Assembly: GCF_000308615.1 (NCBI RefSeq)
Contig: NZ_BAGB01000005.1
Location: 1 to 64,000 of the forward strand
Source: Nocardia jiangxiensis NBRC 101359
GTDB lineage: Bacteria > Actinomycetota > Actinomycetes > Mycobacteriales > Mycobacteriaceae
Direction: 5' to 3'
Length of the DNA stretch: 64,000 nucleotides
A program made the position numbers and the translations under genes. Of this stretch, positions 42,667 to 53,537 are shown in pieces (the first letter of the stretch is position 1; every line of letters starts with the position of its first letter). The notes under the pieces are model-generated. The model was not told where the DNA came from, made no database searches, and saw only the letters and a program-made list of their open reading frames with translations.

Positions 42667-43314
42667 TCAGAACGAATGCGCGGGCCGGAAACACAGGCGT
42701 TCGCGCGGTCCCGCATCCGCGCGGGTATTGGTGACGACACCGGCCGCGAGTCCCCGCGCACTCAGGCCGTGCCGCTGCATGTCCTGACTGAATCCGTCGA
42801 GGTGAATGAGGGTGTGCCGGATCAGGTCCGCGGCGATACCGGCAGGTTCGGTGCAGGCCACGCGGTACGCGGCAACCGCCCGGGGATCCTCGGTCAACGC
42901 CGCGAGGGCGCCCAGACGCACGCGCTGCGTGAGGCTTTCCCAGAGACGTGCCTGGTCAGCGTTGTGGATGACGCGCCGACCGCCGCGGTAGTCCAGATCG
43001 CGAATGATGTTGTCTGCGGATTTGCCGAGCCGGGTTTCGCAGACCACCGCCCACAGGGCGCACAGCCAGCTCAGCCCGCGCAGGATGGTGATCCGCTCCT
43101 GTGCGCCGCGCAGGGCGAGATAGGCGTCGGCCGAAGCCTGGGTGGTGGTGTCCTCCCACTGGAACACCAGGGTTTCCAGCTCGATCAGGAAATCCCCGGG
43201 CAGTTCGGCCTCGTCGGGGCGGACGATCCCGACTGCCCGCTGCGACAACGGATCCCGCAGTTCGACCATCGCCGGATCCGCGGTGGGGATCCAGTCGTGC
43301 CCGTGCCCGGTCAT
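42667..43314 (-). CDS. conserved helical protein of unknown function
   Basis: About 215 residues, mostly helical, with one Trp/Cys-rich stretch (LRGLSWLCALWAVVCETRLG). I recognise no family. The frame is open upstream to 43587, but codon use before the ATG at 43314 (MTGHGHDWIPTADPAM) looks unlike coding sequence, so I start there; an in-frame ATG near 43374 is possible. It faces the flavin reductase gene. Nothing links it to sulfur metabolism except position. Confidence 0.6.
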   Translation of the reverse strand: MTGHGHDWIPTADPAMVELRDPLSQRAVGIVRPDEAELPGDFLIELETLVFQWEDTTTQASADAYLALRGAQERITILRGLSWLCALWAVVCETRLGKSADNIIRDLDYRGGRRVIHNADQARLWESLTQRVRLGALAALTEDPRAVAAYRVACTEPAGIAADLIRHTLIHLDGFSQDMQRHGLSARGLAAGVVTNTRADAGPRERLCFRPAHSF

Positions 43315-43410
43315 CAGCGCAACCCTCAGGTCGATGCGGACGGGCGACCGGTAGGGGCCGCCCCTTCGCATTGAGCCACGAAATATCCGGGCGCGCAACG
43401 TCCCAGCGCA

Positions 43411-43443
43411 GAGCCCGCGACCTCGTGTCGAGATCGCGGGCTC
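43411..43443 (-). terminator. hairpin terminator
   Basis: Arms GAGCCCGCGA (43411-43420) and TCGCGGGCTC (43434-43443), 11 bases beyond the stop of the leftward secreted-protein gene. Confidence 0.7.
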
Positions 43444-43454
43444 GTGGGGTGGGA

Positions 43455-44081
43455 TCAGGGCTTGCCGGACAGCACCGCTGTGACCGCGTCCATGAACGGC
43501 TGCCCGCCCATGGCGTATCCGCCGCCGATCGCGCCGATCAGCAGGCCGACGGGCCCGGTGAGCCAGCTCAGGAAGAAGAAGCCGCACACCGCGCCGATCA
43601 GGCCGCCGAGCACGCCGCCGATCACCACGCCGACGATGTTCTTGTTGACCTCGGCCATCAGCCGGGCCATCGAGCTGACCGGCTGCATCTCGCCGACGTC
43701 CTTGGCGCTCGGGGCCTTGGGCTCCAGCACGAGCCGGCGGCCGTCCGCGCTGATCTGCTGCGCGAGATGCACTGTGCCGCCGTTGATCCGGAACGCCAGC
43801 GGCACCTTGGCGAGGGCGGTGCCGTCAGTGTTCTTCAGATCGACCTCGGTGCCGTTGGCGGCCAGCTCGAAGCGGCCCTTGTCGACGTCGGTGGTCAGCT
43901 TGTGCGACAGGTCCGACAGGACCGAGTGATAAGCGACGCCGTGATCGACACCGGAGGCGGTGGTCTGTTTGGCCACTGCGGGGGAATGGGGTACCGATGG
44001 GCTCGCGGTCGCGGTCCCCGCGGCGATGCCCACCGTCGCAACCGCGAGAAATGCGGTTGCGGCGAACTTGCCGAACTTCAT
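43455..44081 (-). CDS. secreted protein with glycine-rich hydrophobic tail, third family-like member
   Basis: A 208-residue protein with a signal peptide (MKFGKFAATAFLAVATVGIA, cleavage near TASA) and a soluble part of about 100 residues (PLAFRINGGTVHLAQQISAD). A C-terminal tail of about 65 hydrophobic, Gly-rich residues follows (VVIGGVLGGLIGAVCGFFFL). The layout is the same as in the duplicated genes at 33480 and 34442, including a buried Cys in the zipper region, though direct identity is low. The 290 bases upstream are AT-rich and include a plausible promoter region. Function is unknown. Confidence 0.8.
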   Translation of the reverse strand: MKFGKFAATAFLAVATVGIAAGTATASPSVPHSPAVAKQTTASGVDHGVAYHSVLSDLSHKLTTDVDKGRFELAANGTEVDLKNTDGTALAKVPLAFRINGGTVHLAQQISADGRRLVLEPKAPSAKDVGEMQPVSSMARLMAEVNKNIVGVVIGGVLGGLIGAVCGFFFLSWLTGPVGLLIGAIGGGYAMGGQPFMDAVTAVLSGKP

Positions 44082-44371
44082 ACAGATTTCCTATCGGAGC
44101 CTACCGCCGGCATGTGCAGCCGGACGGCGAATGACTGTACCGGGTCCGAAGCTTGTTGGCAGACATGGCTATACACGAGGGGGCGTTCGGCATCGTTATT
44201 CAATTGTTATATGTAAAGGTGCGTGCGGGTTCTGAGTAAAAATATGCAACTTCACAATTCGCGCAGGCCATCGTAGGTGGTGTATGCACTGTGTGATCGC
44301 AAAACACGTGTGTTCAAACTTGGAATCTCGCGATACGGGTTCGAAGTGTTACAGCTCTGGAGGACGGTTTC

Positions 44372-45106
44372 GTGCCGCGTCGTCGTGTCCACGCCGGAAT
44401 CATCCTGGTGGGCTTCGTAATCGCTTCCGGATTGGCGATGGCGTGCCTGATCTTCGCCGCGCTGTCGGTGGGCGGCCATCACGTGAACGCCGCTGACGCC
44501 AGCGCCTCACAGACCTCGGTGCCGACGACCGCGGCCACCACCACGACGACCAAGGCGTCGCACGCGTCGAAGACGGCCGTCGCCAAGACGCCGGGCACGG
44601 CCAAGTCGACCACCATCCCACCGCTCCCGCCGCTGGCCGCCGCCTCCTCGGCCGCACCGACGCCGACCTCCGCGGCGCCGACCAACAACGGCGCGAATCA
44701 GCGCGACGCCGCGGACCCGGTCAGCGCGGGCGACTGCGTGGCAGGGGTCGGCTCGGACGGTTCGTTGACCAAAACCTCCTGTGGCAGTTCGAATTCCAGC
44801 TATCGGGTGAACAGCAAGGCGAGTTCGAGCGGGCAGTGCCCGGCCGATTCGGATCGTTCGGTGTCTCAGACGCTGCCCGGCGGCGCGAAGGACACGCTCT
44901 GCCTGGACACCGACTGGGAGGTCGGTCGCTGCATGGCGGTCTCGGGCAACACCGCGACTCCGGCCGACTGCGCCGACGCGGCCCCGGGGACGATGCGGGT
45001 GCAGGCGATCAACCGCAATACCGCGGATGTGAACACCTGCACCGATGCGAACCACGGCGTGGTCTACAAGCAGCGCAAGTTCGTCGTCTGCCTGGCCCAG
45101 ATGTGA
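44372..45106 (+). CDS. membrane-anchored LppU-like protein
   Basis: A 244-residue protein. A GTG start follows TGGAGGA at seven bases. A single N-terminal helix (GIILVGFVIASGLAMACLIF) is followed by about 70 residues rich in Thr, Ser, Ala and Pro, a wall-spanning linker. A globular Cys-rich C-terminus follows (AGDCVAGVGSDGSLTKTSCG; LCLDTDWEVGRCMAVSG; FVVCLAQM). The repeated GDC/GRC pattern resembles the LppU/SCO3897 family of actinobacterial envelope proteins, with no known activity. There is no lipobox, so it is anchored by its helix. Confidence 0.78.
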   Translation: MPRRRVHAGIILVGFVIASGLAMACLIFAALSVGGHHVNAADASASQTSVPTTAATTTTTKASHASKTAVAKTPGTAKSTTIPPLPPLAAASSAAPTPTSAAPTNNGANQRDAADPVSAGDCVAGVGSDGSLTKTSCGSSNSSYRVNSKASSSGQCPADSDRSVSQTLPGGAKDTLCLDTDWEVGRCMAVSGNTATPADCADAAPGTMRVQAINRNTADVNTCTDANHGVVYKQRKFVVCLAQM

Positions 45107-45122
45107 TTCACCCGCGAATTAT

Positions 45123-45986
45123 TCAGTGCGACACCGGAGTTCGCCGCTGAGCATCGAGCAATCGGCTGAACTGCCGGTTGGCCAGCCGCATCGCGATCTC
45201 GTACGGCAGGGCGAATTTGCGGGCGAACCAGTAGCCGATCCGGATATCCGCCGAGGTGTGCACCAGATAGCGGTTGTGCTCGACGCCGGACAGGATCCGC
45301 TCGGCCACCCGTTCCGGGCTCGCGGCATGTCCTTCGAACACTCCGGTCAGCCGCTTGACCCGGGGGTCGTTCCGGTCGACGCCGACCACCTGCACCGTGC
45401 CCACCAGTGGTGTGCGCACCGCGCCCGGGACGACCAGGCTCACCCCGATGTGATGCCGCTCCAGATCGAATCGCAGCACCTCGGAGATGCCGCGTAGGCC
45501 GAATTTGCTGGCGCTGTAGGCCGCGTGCCAGGGCAGGGCGAGCAGTCCGGCGGCCGAGGACACGTTGACCAGATGTCCGCCGTGCCCGGCGCGCACCATC
45601 GGCGGCAGGAAGTTCTCGATGACGTGGATCGGGCCCATCAGATTGACCTCGACCACGGACTTCCAGTGCTGGTGCTCGAGGTTCTCCACGGTGCCCCAGA
45701 TGGCGATGCCCGCGATGTTCATCACGACGTCCAGGCTCGAATACCGCTCGTGGATCCGCGCGGCCCAGGCCCGCACCGCCTCGTAGTCGGCGATGTCCAG
45801 GGCCTGCGCGTCGAGTACCTCACCGCCCGTGGCGCGGATCTGCGCGACCGTCTCGTTCAGCCCGTCCTCGGCGATATCGGTGAGGAACAGGCGCATCCCC
45901 CGCCGCGCCGCCGCCACGGCGGTCGCGCGCCCGATGCCGCTGGCCGCGCCGGTGATCAGGCACAGGCGGCCGTTCAGGTCTTTCAT
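45123..45986 (-). CDS. short-chain dehydrogenase/reductase
   Basis: A 287-residue classical SDR. The cofactor motif is CLITGAASGIGRATAVAAARRG, NIAG is at the end of the fourth strand, the catalytic Ser is in NVSSAAGLLALPWHAAYSASK with Tyr and Lys (YSASK), and an acidic DI pair after the second strand favours NAD. It resembles the mycobacterial SDRs that act on lipids or steroids; the substrate is unknown. It is convergent with the LppU-like gene and divergent from the ABC permease. Confidence 0.88.
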   Translation of the reverse strand: MKDLNGRLCLITGAASGIGRATAVAAARRGMRLFLTDIAEDGLNETVAQIRATGGEVLDAQALDIADYEAVRAWAARIHERYSSLDVVMNIAGIAIWGTVENLEHQHWKSVVEVNLMGPIHVIENFLPPMVRAGHGGHLVNVSSAAGLLALPWHAAYSASKFGLRGISEVLRFDLERHHIGVSLVVPGAVRTPLVGTVQVVGVDRNDPRVKRLTGVFEGHAASPERVAERILSGVEHNRYLVHTSADIRIGYWFARKFALPYEIAMRLANRQFSRLLDAQRRTPVSH

Positions 45987-46230
45987 GACGGACTCCCTCC
46001 GGCTTGTCCGAACAGCGTGGTTCTGCGAAGGAGTTCACGCTAGCTCATTGCGAACAACAGTGTACATAGAAAATTATGCGCCCCCGGGTTCGCCCGAGGA
46101 AGCACCCGCCAACAGTTCAATTCACGGTGAGCAGGAGTACCGACAGCCGGACGCCGCTGTTCTAGCTTCGAGGAAGCGGCATCGCCGCCGCCGGGTGCGA
46201 GCGCTACCGCCGGGATCGCTGGAGGAGTTC

Positions 46231-47172
46231 ATGAGCACGGTGACCGCTGTCGACAGTCCGCCGGTACCGGAGGCCGATGAGGGGGCCCTGCCGGTCGCGC
46301 GCACCTGGCATCCGTGGCGCTGGCTCGTCGCCGCGCTGGCCCTGATCGTGGTCGCGCAGTTCGCGCACGGTCTGGTCACCAATCCGGGCTGGGACTGGCC
46401 GACCTTCGCGCGGTATTTCACCGCGACGTCCGTACTGTCCGCGATGCGGGTCACCCTCGAGCTGACCTTCTGGGGAACGCTGTTCGGCTTCCTGCTCGGC
46501 GTCTGGGTCGCGGTCGCGCGATTGTCGAAAATTCCTGTGCTGCAGGTGATCGCGTGGGCCTACGTGTGGGCGTTCCGATCGATTCCGCTGATCGTGCAAT
46601 TGCTGTTCTGGTTCAACATCGCCTACCTGTACAAGCGGATGGCGATCGGGATCCCGTTCGGCCCGGCCTTTTTCACCTTCGACGTGAACGGCGTGATCAG
46701 CGGCTTCACCGCGGCGGTGATCGGTTTGGCATTGCACCAGGGGGCCTATTCGGCCGAGATCATCCGCGCCGGAATCATCTCGGTGGATCCGGGACAGTTG
46801 GAGGCGGCCAAATCGCTCGGGCTGCCGTGGCGGCGGCAGTTCTTCACCATCGTTGCGCCACAGGCGATGCGGGGCATTCTGCCCAATGCCGCCAACGAGG
46901 TGATCAGCCTGTTCAAGGGCACCTCGATCGTCTCGGTGATGGCCATCGCGGAGCTGTTCTACCAGGTCCAGGTGATCTACGGCCGCAACGGCCGGGTGGT
47001 GCCGCTGCTCATGGTGGCCACCGTCTGGTACATCGTGCTCACCAGCGTACTGAGCGTGGTGCAGTACTACATCGAACGACATTTCGCGAAGGGGGGTCAG
47101 CGGGATCTGCCGCCGACGCCGTGGCAGCGGGTCCGCGCGAAGGTCGAGGAGATCACGGGGGAGCGGCAGTGA
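46231..47172 (+). CDS. polar amino-acid type ABC transporter permease
   Basis: A 313-residue inner-membrane subunit of the HisM/GlnP family. After a polar N-terminus come five hydrophobic helices. The EAA loop that contacts the ATPase is clear ([21 protein letters not shown] then [15 protein letters not shown]). The ATG follows GGAGGAG. The ATPase gene overlaps its stop by four bases. No periplasmic binding protein is encoded nearby. Given the neighbours, a sulfur-containing amino acid such as cystine is a possible substrate, but this is inference. Confidence 0.9.
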   Translation: MSTVTAVDSPPVPEADEGALPVARTWHPWRWLVAALALIVVAQFAHGLVTNPGWDWPTFARYFTATSVLSAMRVTLELTFWGTLFGFLLGVWVAVARLSKIPVLQVIAWAYVWAFRSIPLIVQLLFWFNIAYLYKRMAIGIPFGPAFFTFDVNGVISGFTAAVIGLALHQGAYSAEIIRAGIISVDPGQLEAAKSLGLPWRRQFFTIVAPQAMRGILPNAANEVISLFKGTSIVSVMAIAELFYQVQVIYGRNGRVVPLLMVATVWYIVLTSVLSVVQYYIERHFAKGGQRDLPPTPWQRVRAKVEEITGERQ

Positions 47173-47996
47173 CCGAAGACGTGGATACCGCGCGCGCAGC
47201 GGCGGATCGGCTGGACGCATCCGCGAAGTCCGAGAGTGGATATGCCGTGGAATTACGCGGTGTCCGTAAGCATTTCGGTGCGCACGAGGTGCTGCGCGGG
47301 ATCGATCTGGCGGTGCGGCCCGGCGAGGTGACGGTGATCCTGGGGCCCTCGGGCTCGGGCAAGTCGACGCTGCTGCGCACCATCAACCATCTGGAGAAGG
47401 TCGACGCCGGCACGGTCCGGGTCAGCGGCGAGCTGGTCGGATACCGCCGCAAGGGTGCGGTGCTGCGCGAACTGAACGAACGCGAAATCCTGCGCCAGCG
47501 TTCGAGGATCGGCTTCGTCTTCCAGAACTTCAACCTGTTCCCGCATCTGACCGTGCTGGAAAACGTTGCGCTGGCACCGGTTTCCGCGCAGCGCAGACCG
47601 CGCGCGCAGGCGCGGGCCGAGGCCGCCGAACTGCTCGAGCGGGTCGGTCTCGCGGACAAGGCGCAGGAATATCCGCGCCGACTGTCCGGCGGGCAGCAAC
47701 AGCGGGTGGCGATCGCGCGGGCGCTGGCCCTGCGCCCGCGGGTGGTGCTGTTCGACGAGCCCACCTCGGCCTTGGATCCGGAACTGGTCGGCGAGGTGCT
47801 CGACGTGATCCGCGGTCTGGCCCGCGACGGCTCCACGCTGGTGATCGTCACCCACGAGATCGGATTCGCCCGCGAGGTCGCCGACACCGTGGTGCTGATG
47901 GACGACGGCCGAATCGTCGAGCAGGGCCCGCCCGCGCAGGTGCTGGACCAGCCGACGCATCCGCGCACGAAAGCCTTTCTCGCCCATGTTCTCTGA
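47169..47996 (+). CDS. polar amino-acid type ABC transporter ATPase
   Basis: A 275-residue ATP-binding subunit of the GlnQ/HisP group. Walker A is [11 protein letters not shown], the Q-loop [14 protein letters not shown], the signature [16 protein letters not shown] and Walker [19 protein letters not shown], all intact; the switch His is in IVTHEIGFA. It starts with GTG inside the permease stop codon. An insertion after the first subdomain ([20 protein letters not shown]) is seen in some family members. The LLM monooxygenase follows after 33 bases, so transport and oxidation are likely co-expressed. Confidence 0.92.
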   Translation: MTEDVDTARAAADRLDASAKSESGYAVELRGVRKHFGAHEVLRGIDLAVRPGEVTVILGPSGSGKSTLLRTINHLEKVDAGTVRVSGELVGYRRKGAVLRELNEREILRQRSRIGFVFQNFNLFPHLTVLENVALAPVSAQRRPRAQARAEAAELLERVGLADKAQEYPRRLSGGQQQRVAIARALALRPRVVLFDEPTSALDPELVGEVLDVIRGLARDGSTLVIVTHEIGFAREVADTVVLMDDGRIVEQGPPAQVLDQPTHPRTKAFLAHVL

Positions 47997-48029
47997 CGCC
48001 ATCGGCCCACTCGCGGAGGTCCGCCACGC

Positions 48030-49103
48030 ATGAAGTTCCTGCTGCTGACCCTCATCACCCATCAGCCCGATCCGGTGACCGGCGCGACCGAGACCCCCGC
48101 GCAGCGCCTGCGCCGGGTGGTCGACAGTGCGCGGCTGGCCGAGGAACTCGGCTACGACGGCTTCGCAGTCGGTGAGCGGCACGAGGATCCGTTCATCTCG
48201 GCCGCACCGCCGGTGGTGCTGAGCCATATCGCCGCGGTGACCTCGCACATCGCGTTGTTCACCGGTGTCACCACCTTGAGCCTGCTGGATCCGGTGCGGG
48301 CCTTCGAGGACTATTCGACGCTGGACAACCTCTCGGGAGGGCGGCTCGAACTCGTCATCGGCAAGGGAAACGGTGCGGCGCAGGCGAAACTGTTCCACGT
48401 CACGCCCCAGGATCAGTGGGAGCGCAACCGCGAGGGGTACGAGCTGTTCCGCCGGTTGTGGGACAGCGAAAGCGTCACCTGGGCAGGTAAATTCCGGCCG
48501 TCGCTGACCGAGGCGAAGGCGCTGCCCCGGCCGCTGCAGTCCCGGTTGCGGATCTGGCACGGCAGCGCCACCAGCCGCGAATCGGTGGAATTGGCTGCCC
48601 TGCACGGTGATCCGCTGTTCTCGGCCAACGTCACCAATCCCATCGAGCCGTATGCCGAACTGATCGCGTACTACCGGCAGCGCTGGGCCGCACACGGTCA
48701 CGATCCGGCCGAGGCGCTGGTCGGCGCCGGGACCGCCGGGTTCTACGTGACCCGTGATTCGCAGGACGCGCTGCGGGCGTACCGGCCGATCTTCGCTGCG
48801 CGCCAGAAGGTCGCGCGTGCGCACGGCCTCCCGATCGTCTTCGAGACCGTCGAGGATTTCGTCGAACGCAGCTCCGCGCTGATCGGCAGTCCGCAACAGG
48901 TGGTGGACAAGGTGCTGCGCTATCACGAGCGATTCGGGCACGAGGCGATCCACCTCAGCGCCGACAGCGACGGGCTCACCGCCACGGAGCATCGCGCGAG
49001 CCTCGAACTGTTCCAGGCCGAGGTCGCGCCCGTCTTGCGGGAGCGCATCGCGAGCCGCCCGCTGGGCGCGCAGCGATATCTCGCCGAGGAGGCTGCTCGA
49101 TGA
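48030..49103 (+). CDS. LLM-class flavin-dependent monooxygenase in a transport operon
   Basis: A 357-residue bacterial-luciferase-like enzyme. [20 protein letters not shown], the [20 protein letters not shown] segment and [16 protein letters not shown] are typical of the flavin-using luciferase subgroup. It lies between the amino-acid-type ABC pair and the Dpp-type permease, overlapping the latter by four bases. Such monooxygenases placed with importers usually attack the imported compound. The reduced flavin would come from a reductase elsewhere. The substrate is unknown. Confidence 0.87.
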   Translation: MKFLLLTLITHQPDPVTGATETPAQRLRRVVDSARLAEELGYDGFAVGERHEDPFISAAPPVVLSHIAAVTSHIALFTGVTTLSLLDPVRAFEDYSTLDNLSGGRLELVIGKGNGAAQAKLFHVTPQDQWERNREGYELFRRLWDSESVTWAGKFRPSLTEAKALPRPLQSRLRIWHGSATSRESVELAALHGDPLFSANVTNPIEPYAELIAYYRQRWAAHGHDPAEALVGAGTAGFYVTRDSQDALRAYRPIFAARQKVARAHGLPIVFETVEDFVERSSALIGSPQQVVDKVLRYHERFGHEAIHLSADSDGLTATEHRASLELFQAEVAPVLRERIASRPLGAQRYLAEEAAR

Positions 49104-50104
49104 CCCGATATGTCTTCTTGCGAGTGTCGCAGGCGATCGGTGTGCTGTGGGCGGCGTTCACCGTCACCTTCGGCGTGCTGTATCTGCTGCCCGCCGATCC
49201 CGTGCAACTCGCGATCGGGGCGAATCCGGGGGTGCAGGTGGATCCGGCGGCCGTGGCCGAGCTGCGGGCACGGTACGGACTGGACAAGCCGGTGTGGCAA
49301 CAGTATTGGACCGCGCTCGAGCACGCGCTGCACGGCGATCTGGGGCATTCGCTGAGTACCGGGCAGAGTGTCACCGGCGCGCTCGGCCAGGCGCTGCCCT
49401 CGACGCTGGCGCTGGCGGCGCTGGCACTGGTGCTGGCGCTGGTCTTCGGCACCGCGCTCGCGCTGGCCGCCGCCTACACCGAACAGCGCTGGCTGCGCAG
49501 GCTACTGACCGCACTACCGCCGATCGGTGCGTCAGCGCCCACCTTCTGGGTGGGATTGCTTCTGCTGCAACTGTTCTCGTTCCGGCTGCGGCTGGTTCCG
49601 GCGTTCGGCGGCACCGGATTCGCGGGGACCGTGCTGCCCGCGGTGACCCTGGCCATCCCGGTCGGCGCGGTCATCGCCCAGGTCCTGTACACCGGTCTGG
49701 TCGGGGTGTGGCGTCAGCCCTTCGTCGAGGTGGCGTTCGCCAAGGGGGCCTCGCGGTGGTGGGTGCAGATACATCATGTGCTGCGACCCGCACTGGCCCC
49801 GGCGCTGGCCGTGTCCGGCGTCTGGGTCGGCACGGTACTGGCCGGATCGGTGGTCGTGGAGACGGTGTTCTCGCGCGCCGGAATCGGCCGGTTGACCCAG
49901 ACCGCCGTACTCGCCGAGGACATTCCGGTCGTGCAGGGCGTGGTGCTGCTGACCGCACTGGCCTTCGCGGTGGTCAATCTCGTGGTCGACCTGATTCAGC
50001 CGATCGTGGATCCCCGTGTGCGACAAGAGTTCCGGCGCAGGGATGAGCCACGGAAGTCCGGCGACAACCACGCGGGGACCGAGCGGCAGGAAATATCCGG
50101 ATGA
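49100..50104 (+). CDS. Dpp/Opp-type ABC permease, DppB-like
   Basis: A 334-residue permease. The N-terminus RYVFLRVSQAIGVLWAAFTV with PADP and the sequence YGLDKPVWQQYW are hallmarks of DppB/GsiC proteins, followed by six helices with the EAA-like loop EVAFAKGASRWWVQIHHVLR. It is the first of the peptide/glutathione-class subunits here. The start overlaps the LLM gene. The matching DppC-type gene follows after about 100 bases. Confidence 0.9.
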   Translation: MTRYVFLRVSQAIGVLWAAFTVTFGVLYLLPADPVQLAIGANPGVQVDPAAVAELRARYGLDKPVWQQYWTALEHALHGDLGHSLSTGQSVTGALGQALPSTLALAALALVLALVFGTALALAAAYTEQRWLRRLLTALPPIGASAPTFWVGLLLLQLFSFRLRLVPAFGGTGFAGTVLPAVTLAIPVGAVIAQVLYTGLVGVWRQPFVEVAFAKGASRWWVQIHHVLRPALAPALAVSGVWVGTVLAGSVVVETVFSRAGIGRLTQTAVLAEDIPVVQGVVLLTALAFAVVNLVVDLIQPIVDPRVRQEFRRRDEPRKSGDNHAGTERQEISG

Positions 50105-50204
50105 GTTCACGAGCGAGTCGAGCCGGTGCGCATCGCACCTGTGGGAACAACGTGCCGGGGTCTGGTCCGCAGACGTCGAGGTGGGGCGTCAGCGAGGTGC
50201 GGAT

Positions 50205-51095
50205 ATGAGCGAAAATTCCAGCAGCACAACGGTTTTTCGGTCCAATGAAGCGGATGTCGAGCCGCGGGCAGTGCGGCGGTTCGTGCCGGACGCGCGCGCA
50301 CTGCTGACCTCCGGTCGGTCGGCGGCACTGCCATCGATCGTGCTGCTGCTCGTGCTCGGCTGGGCGGTGGTTCCGTCGCTGTTCGCCGGGGCCGATCCGC
50401 TGCGCGGCGTTCCGGCGGAGAAATTGCGCGGGCCGAGTGCGCGGCATTGGTTCGGTACCGACAATCTGGGGCGGGATCTGTATACGCGGGTGGTACACGC
50501 CACCGAACTATCGGTCACCGCAACAGTTTTCGCGGTGCTGATCGGGTTGCTCGCGGGTTCGCTGCTGGGTCTGCTCGCCGGGTCGATCGGCGGGCGGGTC
50601 GATGCCGCGATCATGCGGCTGGTCGACGTGCTGCTGTCGATTCCGGAGCTGCTCAGCGCGCTGGTGCTGGTCACCGCCCTTGGCTTCGGCACCCGCAACG
50701 TCGCGATCGCGGTCGGCGTCGCACTGGTCCCCACCTTCGCCCGGGTGATGCGGGCCGAGGTGGTCCGGGTGCGGCGCGCGCCGTACGTGGAGGCGGCCTT
50801 CGCCGCCGGTGTGCGCTGGCCCGGCGTGCTGGTGCGGCATGTGCTGCGCAATGCGTACGCCCCGGTCGCAGCGTTGGTGGCGGTGGAATTCGGGGTCGCC
50901 GTCCTGGCGGTGTCCTCGCTGAGTTTCCTCGGCTACGGTGCGCGCCCGCCGACGCCGGAATGGGGATCGTTGATCGCCGACGGTCGCGACTACCTGGCCA
51001 CCGCGTGGTGGATGACGACGTTCCCCGGACTGGTCATCGTCGCGGTCGTGCTGTCCGCGCAGCGGCTGGGCAGCATCTGGGGAAAGACGGAGTGA
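50205..51095 (+). CDS. Dpp/Opp-type ABC permease, DppC-like
   Basis: A 296-residue permease with the class motif [19 protein letters not shown] in the first outer loop, a block of helices, the EAA-like loop [20 protein letters not shown] and [20 protein letters not shown] near the end, as in DppC/GsiD. The ATG at 50205 follows GAGGTGCGG; the frame is open upstream but that part overlaps DppB. The fused ATPase starts five bases after its stop codon. Confidence 0.9.
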   Translation: MSENSSSTTVFRSNEADVEPRAVRRFVPDARALLTSGRSAALPSIVLLLVLGWAVVPSLFAGADPLRGVPAEKLRGPSARHWFGTDNLGRDLYTRVVHATELSVTATVFAVLIGLLAGSLLGLLAGSIGGRVDAAIMRLVDVLLSIPELLSALVLVTALGFGTRNVAIAVGVALVPTFARVMRAEVVRVRRAPYVEAAFAAGVRWPGVLVRHVLRNAYAPVAALVAVEFGVAVLAVSSLSFLGYGARPPTPEWGSLIADGRDYLATAWWMTTFPGLVIVAVVLSAQRLGSIWGKTE

Positions 51096-51099
51096 CGGC

Positions 51100-52734
51100 A
51101 TGAGCGACGAAGCATTGTTGCGGGTACAGGATCTGCGGGTGGAATACTCCGGCAGCGGCGGGCCGGTCGTCGCAGTCGCCGGTGCTTCGCTGACGGTCTC
51201 GCAGGGGGAGACCGTCGCCCTGGTCGGTGAATCCGGTTCGGGCAAGTCGACTTTCGCGCATGCGGTGATCGGATTGCTCGGCGGCGGCACGGTGGCCGGC
51301 GGCCGGATCACCTTCGCGGGCGAACGGATCGATGACGCCTCCCCGCGATATCTGCGCGCCATCCGTGGCGCGCGGATCGGGTTGGTGCCACAGGATCCGG
51401 GCGTCTCGCTGAATCCGGTGCTGCGCATCGGCGATCAGGTGGCCGAGGCGTTGCGCATCCACGGCCGGGCGGACCGCCGCACCGCGCGAGCGCGGGCGGT
51501 GGAGATTCTTGCCGCGGCCGGACTGGACCGCCCGGAACTGCGTGCGCGCCAATATCCGCAGGACCTCTCGGGTGGGCAGCGTCAGCGGGTGCTGATCGGC
51601 ATCGCCCTGGCCTGCGGCCCGGAGTTGGTGATCGCCGACGAGCCGACCAGTGCGCTGGACGTCACCGTGCAGCGCCGCATCCTGGACCACCTCGCCGCAC
51701 GCACCGCCGAATCCGGTACCGCGGTCTTGCTGATCACCCACGATCTGGGTGTCGCGGCCGACCGCGCGGACCGTATCGTGGTGATGCGTCGCGGTGAGAT
51801 CGTCGAATCCGGGAGTACCGCGGAGGTTCTCGGCAATCCGCAGCACGAATACACGCGGCGGCTGCTGGATTCGGTCCCGACACTGGACGCGCCGACCCGG
51901 CCGGTCCGACCTCGAGGCGCGACGCCGCTGCTGTCGGCCACCGGACTTCGCCGTACCTTCCGGACCGGTTCGCACGGCAGGCTCACCGCTGTCGACGACG
52001 TCACGATGCACATCGATCGCGGCGAAACCCTCGCGCTGGTCGGTGAATCCGGCTCCGGCAAGAGCACCACCGCTCGAATCCTGACGCTGCTGGAACGACC
52101 CGATGCGGGCACGATCACCTTCGACGGCCAGGGCGTCGGCGGGCTGCGCGGTGCGCGGCTGCGCGAGTTCCGGCGACGGGTCCAGGTCGTCTATCAGAAT
52201 CCGTACGCATCGCTGAATCCCAAGCTGAGTATCGGGCAGAGCATCGCGGAACCATTGCGGGCCTTCGGTATCGGCGATCGGCGGACGCGGCGCGAGCAGG
52301 TCGGCGAACTGCTCGAGCAGGTGGCGCTGCCGCCGGACCACCGGGATCGGCTGCCCGCCGAACTGTCCGGCGGGCAGCGTCAGCGGGTGGCGATCGCCCG
52401 TGCCCTGGCCCTGCGCCCGGAGCTCGTGGTGCTCGACGAACCGGTCTCCGCGCTGGACGTCTCGGTGCAGGCGCAGATCCTCGAACTGCTCGAGCGCCTG
52501 CAACGCGAACTGTCGCTGAGCTACCTGTTCATTTCGCACGACCTGGCCGTGGTGCGGCGGGTCAGCGACCGTGTCGCGGTGATGCGGGCCGGTCGAATCG
52601 TCGAAACCGCGCACACCGCAACACTGTTCGATCAACCGACGCACGAATACACCCGCGAGCTGCTGTCGGCCGTCCCCGGCGGACGGGATACGTCCGAGAA
52701 GCTCACCCACCGTGAAGGAGTACCTGTGTCATGA
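51100..52734 (+). CDS. fused double ATPase of a peptide/glutathione-class importer (GsiA-like)
   Basis: A 544-residue protein holding two complete ATPase domains, equivalent to DppD plus DppF and similar in layout to GsiA. Each has Walker A (GESGSGKST at about residues 45 and 321), a signature (LSGGQRQRV in both) and Walker B ([12 protein letters not shown] and [12 protein letters not shown]). Both sites look active. No binding protein gene is next to it, so the system depends on one encoded elsewhere. Transport of a sulfur-rich peptide or glutathione fits the region but is inference. DUF1684 overlaps its stop by four bases. Confidence 0.9.
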   Translation: MSDEALLRVQDLRVEYSGSGGPVVAVAGASLTVSQGETVALVGESGSGKSTFAHAVIGLLGGGTVAGGRITFAGERIDDASPRYLRAIRGARIGLVPQDPGVSLNPVLRIGDQVAEALRIHGRADRRTARARAVEILAAAGLDRPELRARQYPQDLSGGQRQRVLIGIALACGPELVIADEPTSALDVTVQRRILDHLAARTAESGTAVLLITHDLGVAADRADRIVVMRRGEIVESGSTAEVLGNPQHEYTRRLLDSVPTLDAPTRPVRPRGATPLLSATGLRRTFRTGSHGRLTAVDDVTMHIDRGETLALVGESGSGKSTTARILTLLERPDAGTITFDGQGVGGLRGARLREFRRRVQVVYQNPYASLNPKLSIGQSIAEPLRAFGIGDRRTRREQVGELLEQVALPPDHRDRLPAELSGGQRQRVAIARALALRPELVVLDEPVSALDVSVQAQILELLERLQRELSLSYLFISHDLAVVRRVSDRVAVMRAGRIVETAHTATLFDQPTHEYTRELLSAVPGGRDTSEKLTHREGVPVS

Positions 52735-53537
52735 CCACGGCGACCACCGAATTCGAACAGCACTGGCGTGCGTGGCATGCCGAACGCGAGGCGTGGGCCC
52801 GGGAGCCGCTGGGCTGGTTGAGCCTGACCGGATTGCACTGGCTGGGCGAGGCCGAGGAGAACGTCGAGGGGCTGCCCGGCCGCTGGCGCGTCGACGGTGA
52901 AACCGTGGTGGTGACAGCCGATTCCGGCGACGGATACGTCCTGGACGGGCCGGCGCTCACCGGCCGCACCACGCTGACCCCGGGCGAGGGAGCCCCCGGT
53001 ATCGAGGTGCGCGTCGGCGACCGCCTCGTCGAGGTTATTCGCCGCACCGGGCAGTTCGCGCTGCGCATCCACGATCCGGCTGCCCCCGCTCTGGCGGCGT
53101 TCACCGAAATTCCCGCCTTCGCACCGGATTCGCGCTGGGTGGCCGCGGGCGAATTCACTCCCTACGACACCGCCCGCACCGTCACCACGGGTGCGGTGGT
53201 CGAGGGGCTGGAACACCATCATCCGGCGGCGGGCACCGTGCGCTTCACCCTCGGTGGGGCCGAGCATACGGTCGTGGCCTTCGGCGACCCGAAAACCGGT
53301 CTGCGCCTGCTGTTCACCGATGGCACCAGCGGTGTGAGCACCTATCCCGGCGCCCGGTTGCTGCCGATCGGGACGCCCGGCTCGGACAATAGGGTGCGGC
53401 TGGACTTCAATCGCGCACAGAATCTGCCCTGCGCCTTCACCGATTACGCGACCTGCCCGGTCGCGCCGCCGGAGAACCGGCTCGGCGTGGCCGTCGAAGC
53501 GGGCGAACGCGATCCGCGGCGGGAGGTGCGGTCGTGA
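52731..53537 (+). CDS. DUF1684 domain protein
   Basis: A 268-residue protein with the DUF1684 hallmarks: [20 protein letters not shown] near the start and [20 protein letters not shown] then [18 protein letters not shown] at the end. The last motif contains conserved Asp, Asn, Cys and Pro residues that could form an active site. No biochemical function is known. It is embedded in the operon by four-base overlaps on both sides, so it likely takes part in processing the imported compound. Confidence 0.88.
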   Translation: MTTATTEFEQHWRAWHAEREAWAREPLGWLSLTGLHWLGEAEENVEGLPGRWRVDGETVVVTADSGDGYVLDGPALTGRTTLTPGEGAPGIEVRVGDRLVEVIRRTGQFALRIHDPAAPALAAFTEIPAFAPDSRWVAAGEFTPYDTARTVTTGAVVEGLEHHHPAAGTVRFTLGGAEHTVVAFGDPKTGLRLLFTDGTSGVSTYPGARLLPIGTPGSDNRVRLDFNRAQNLPCAFTDYATCPVAPPENRLGVAVEAGERDPRREVRS

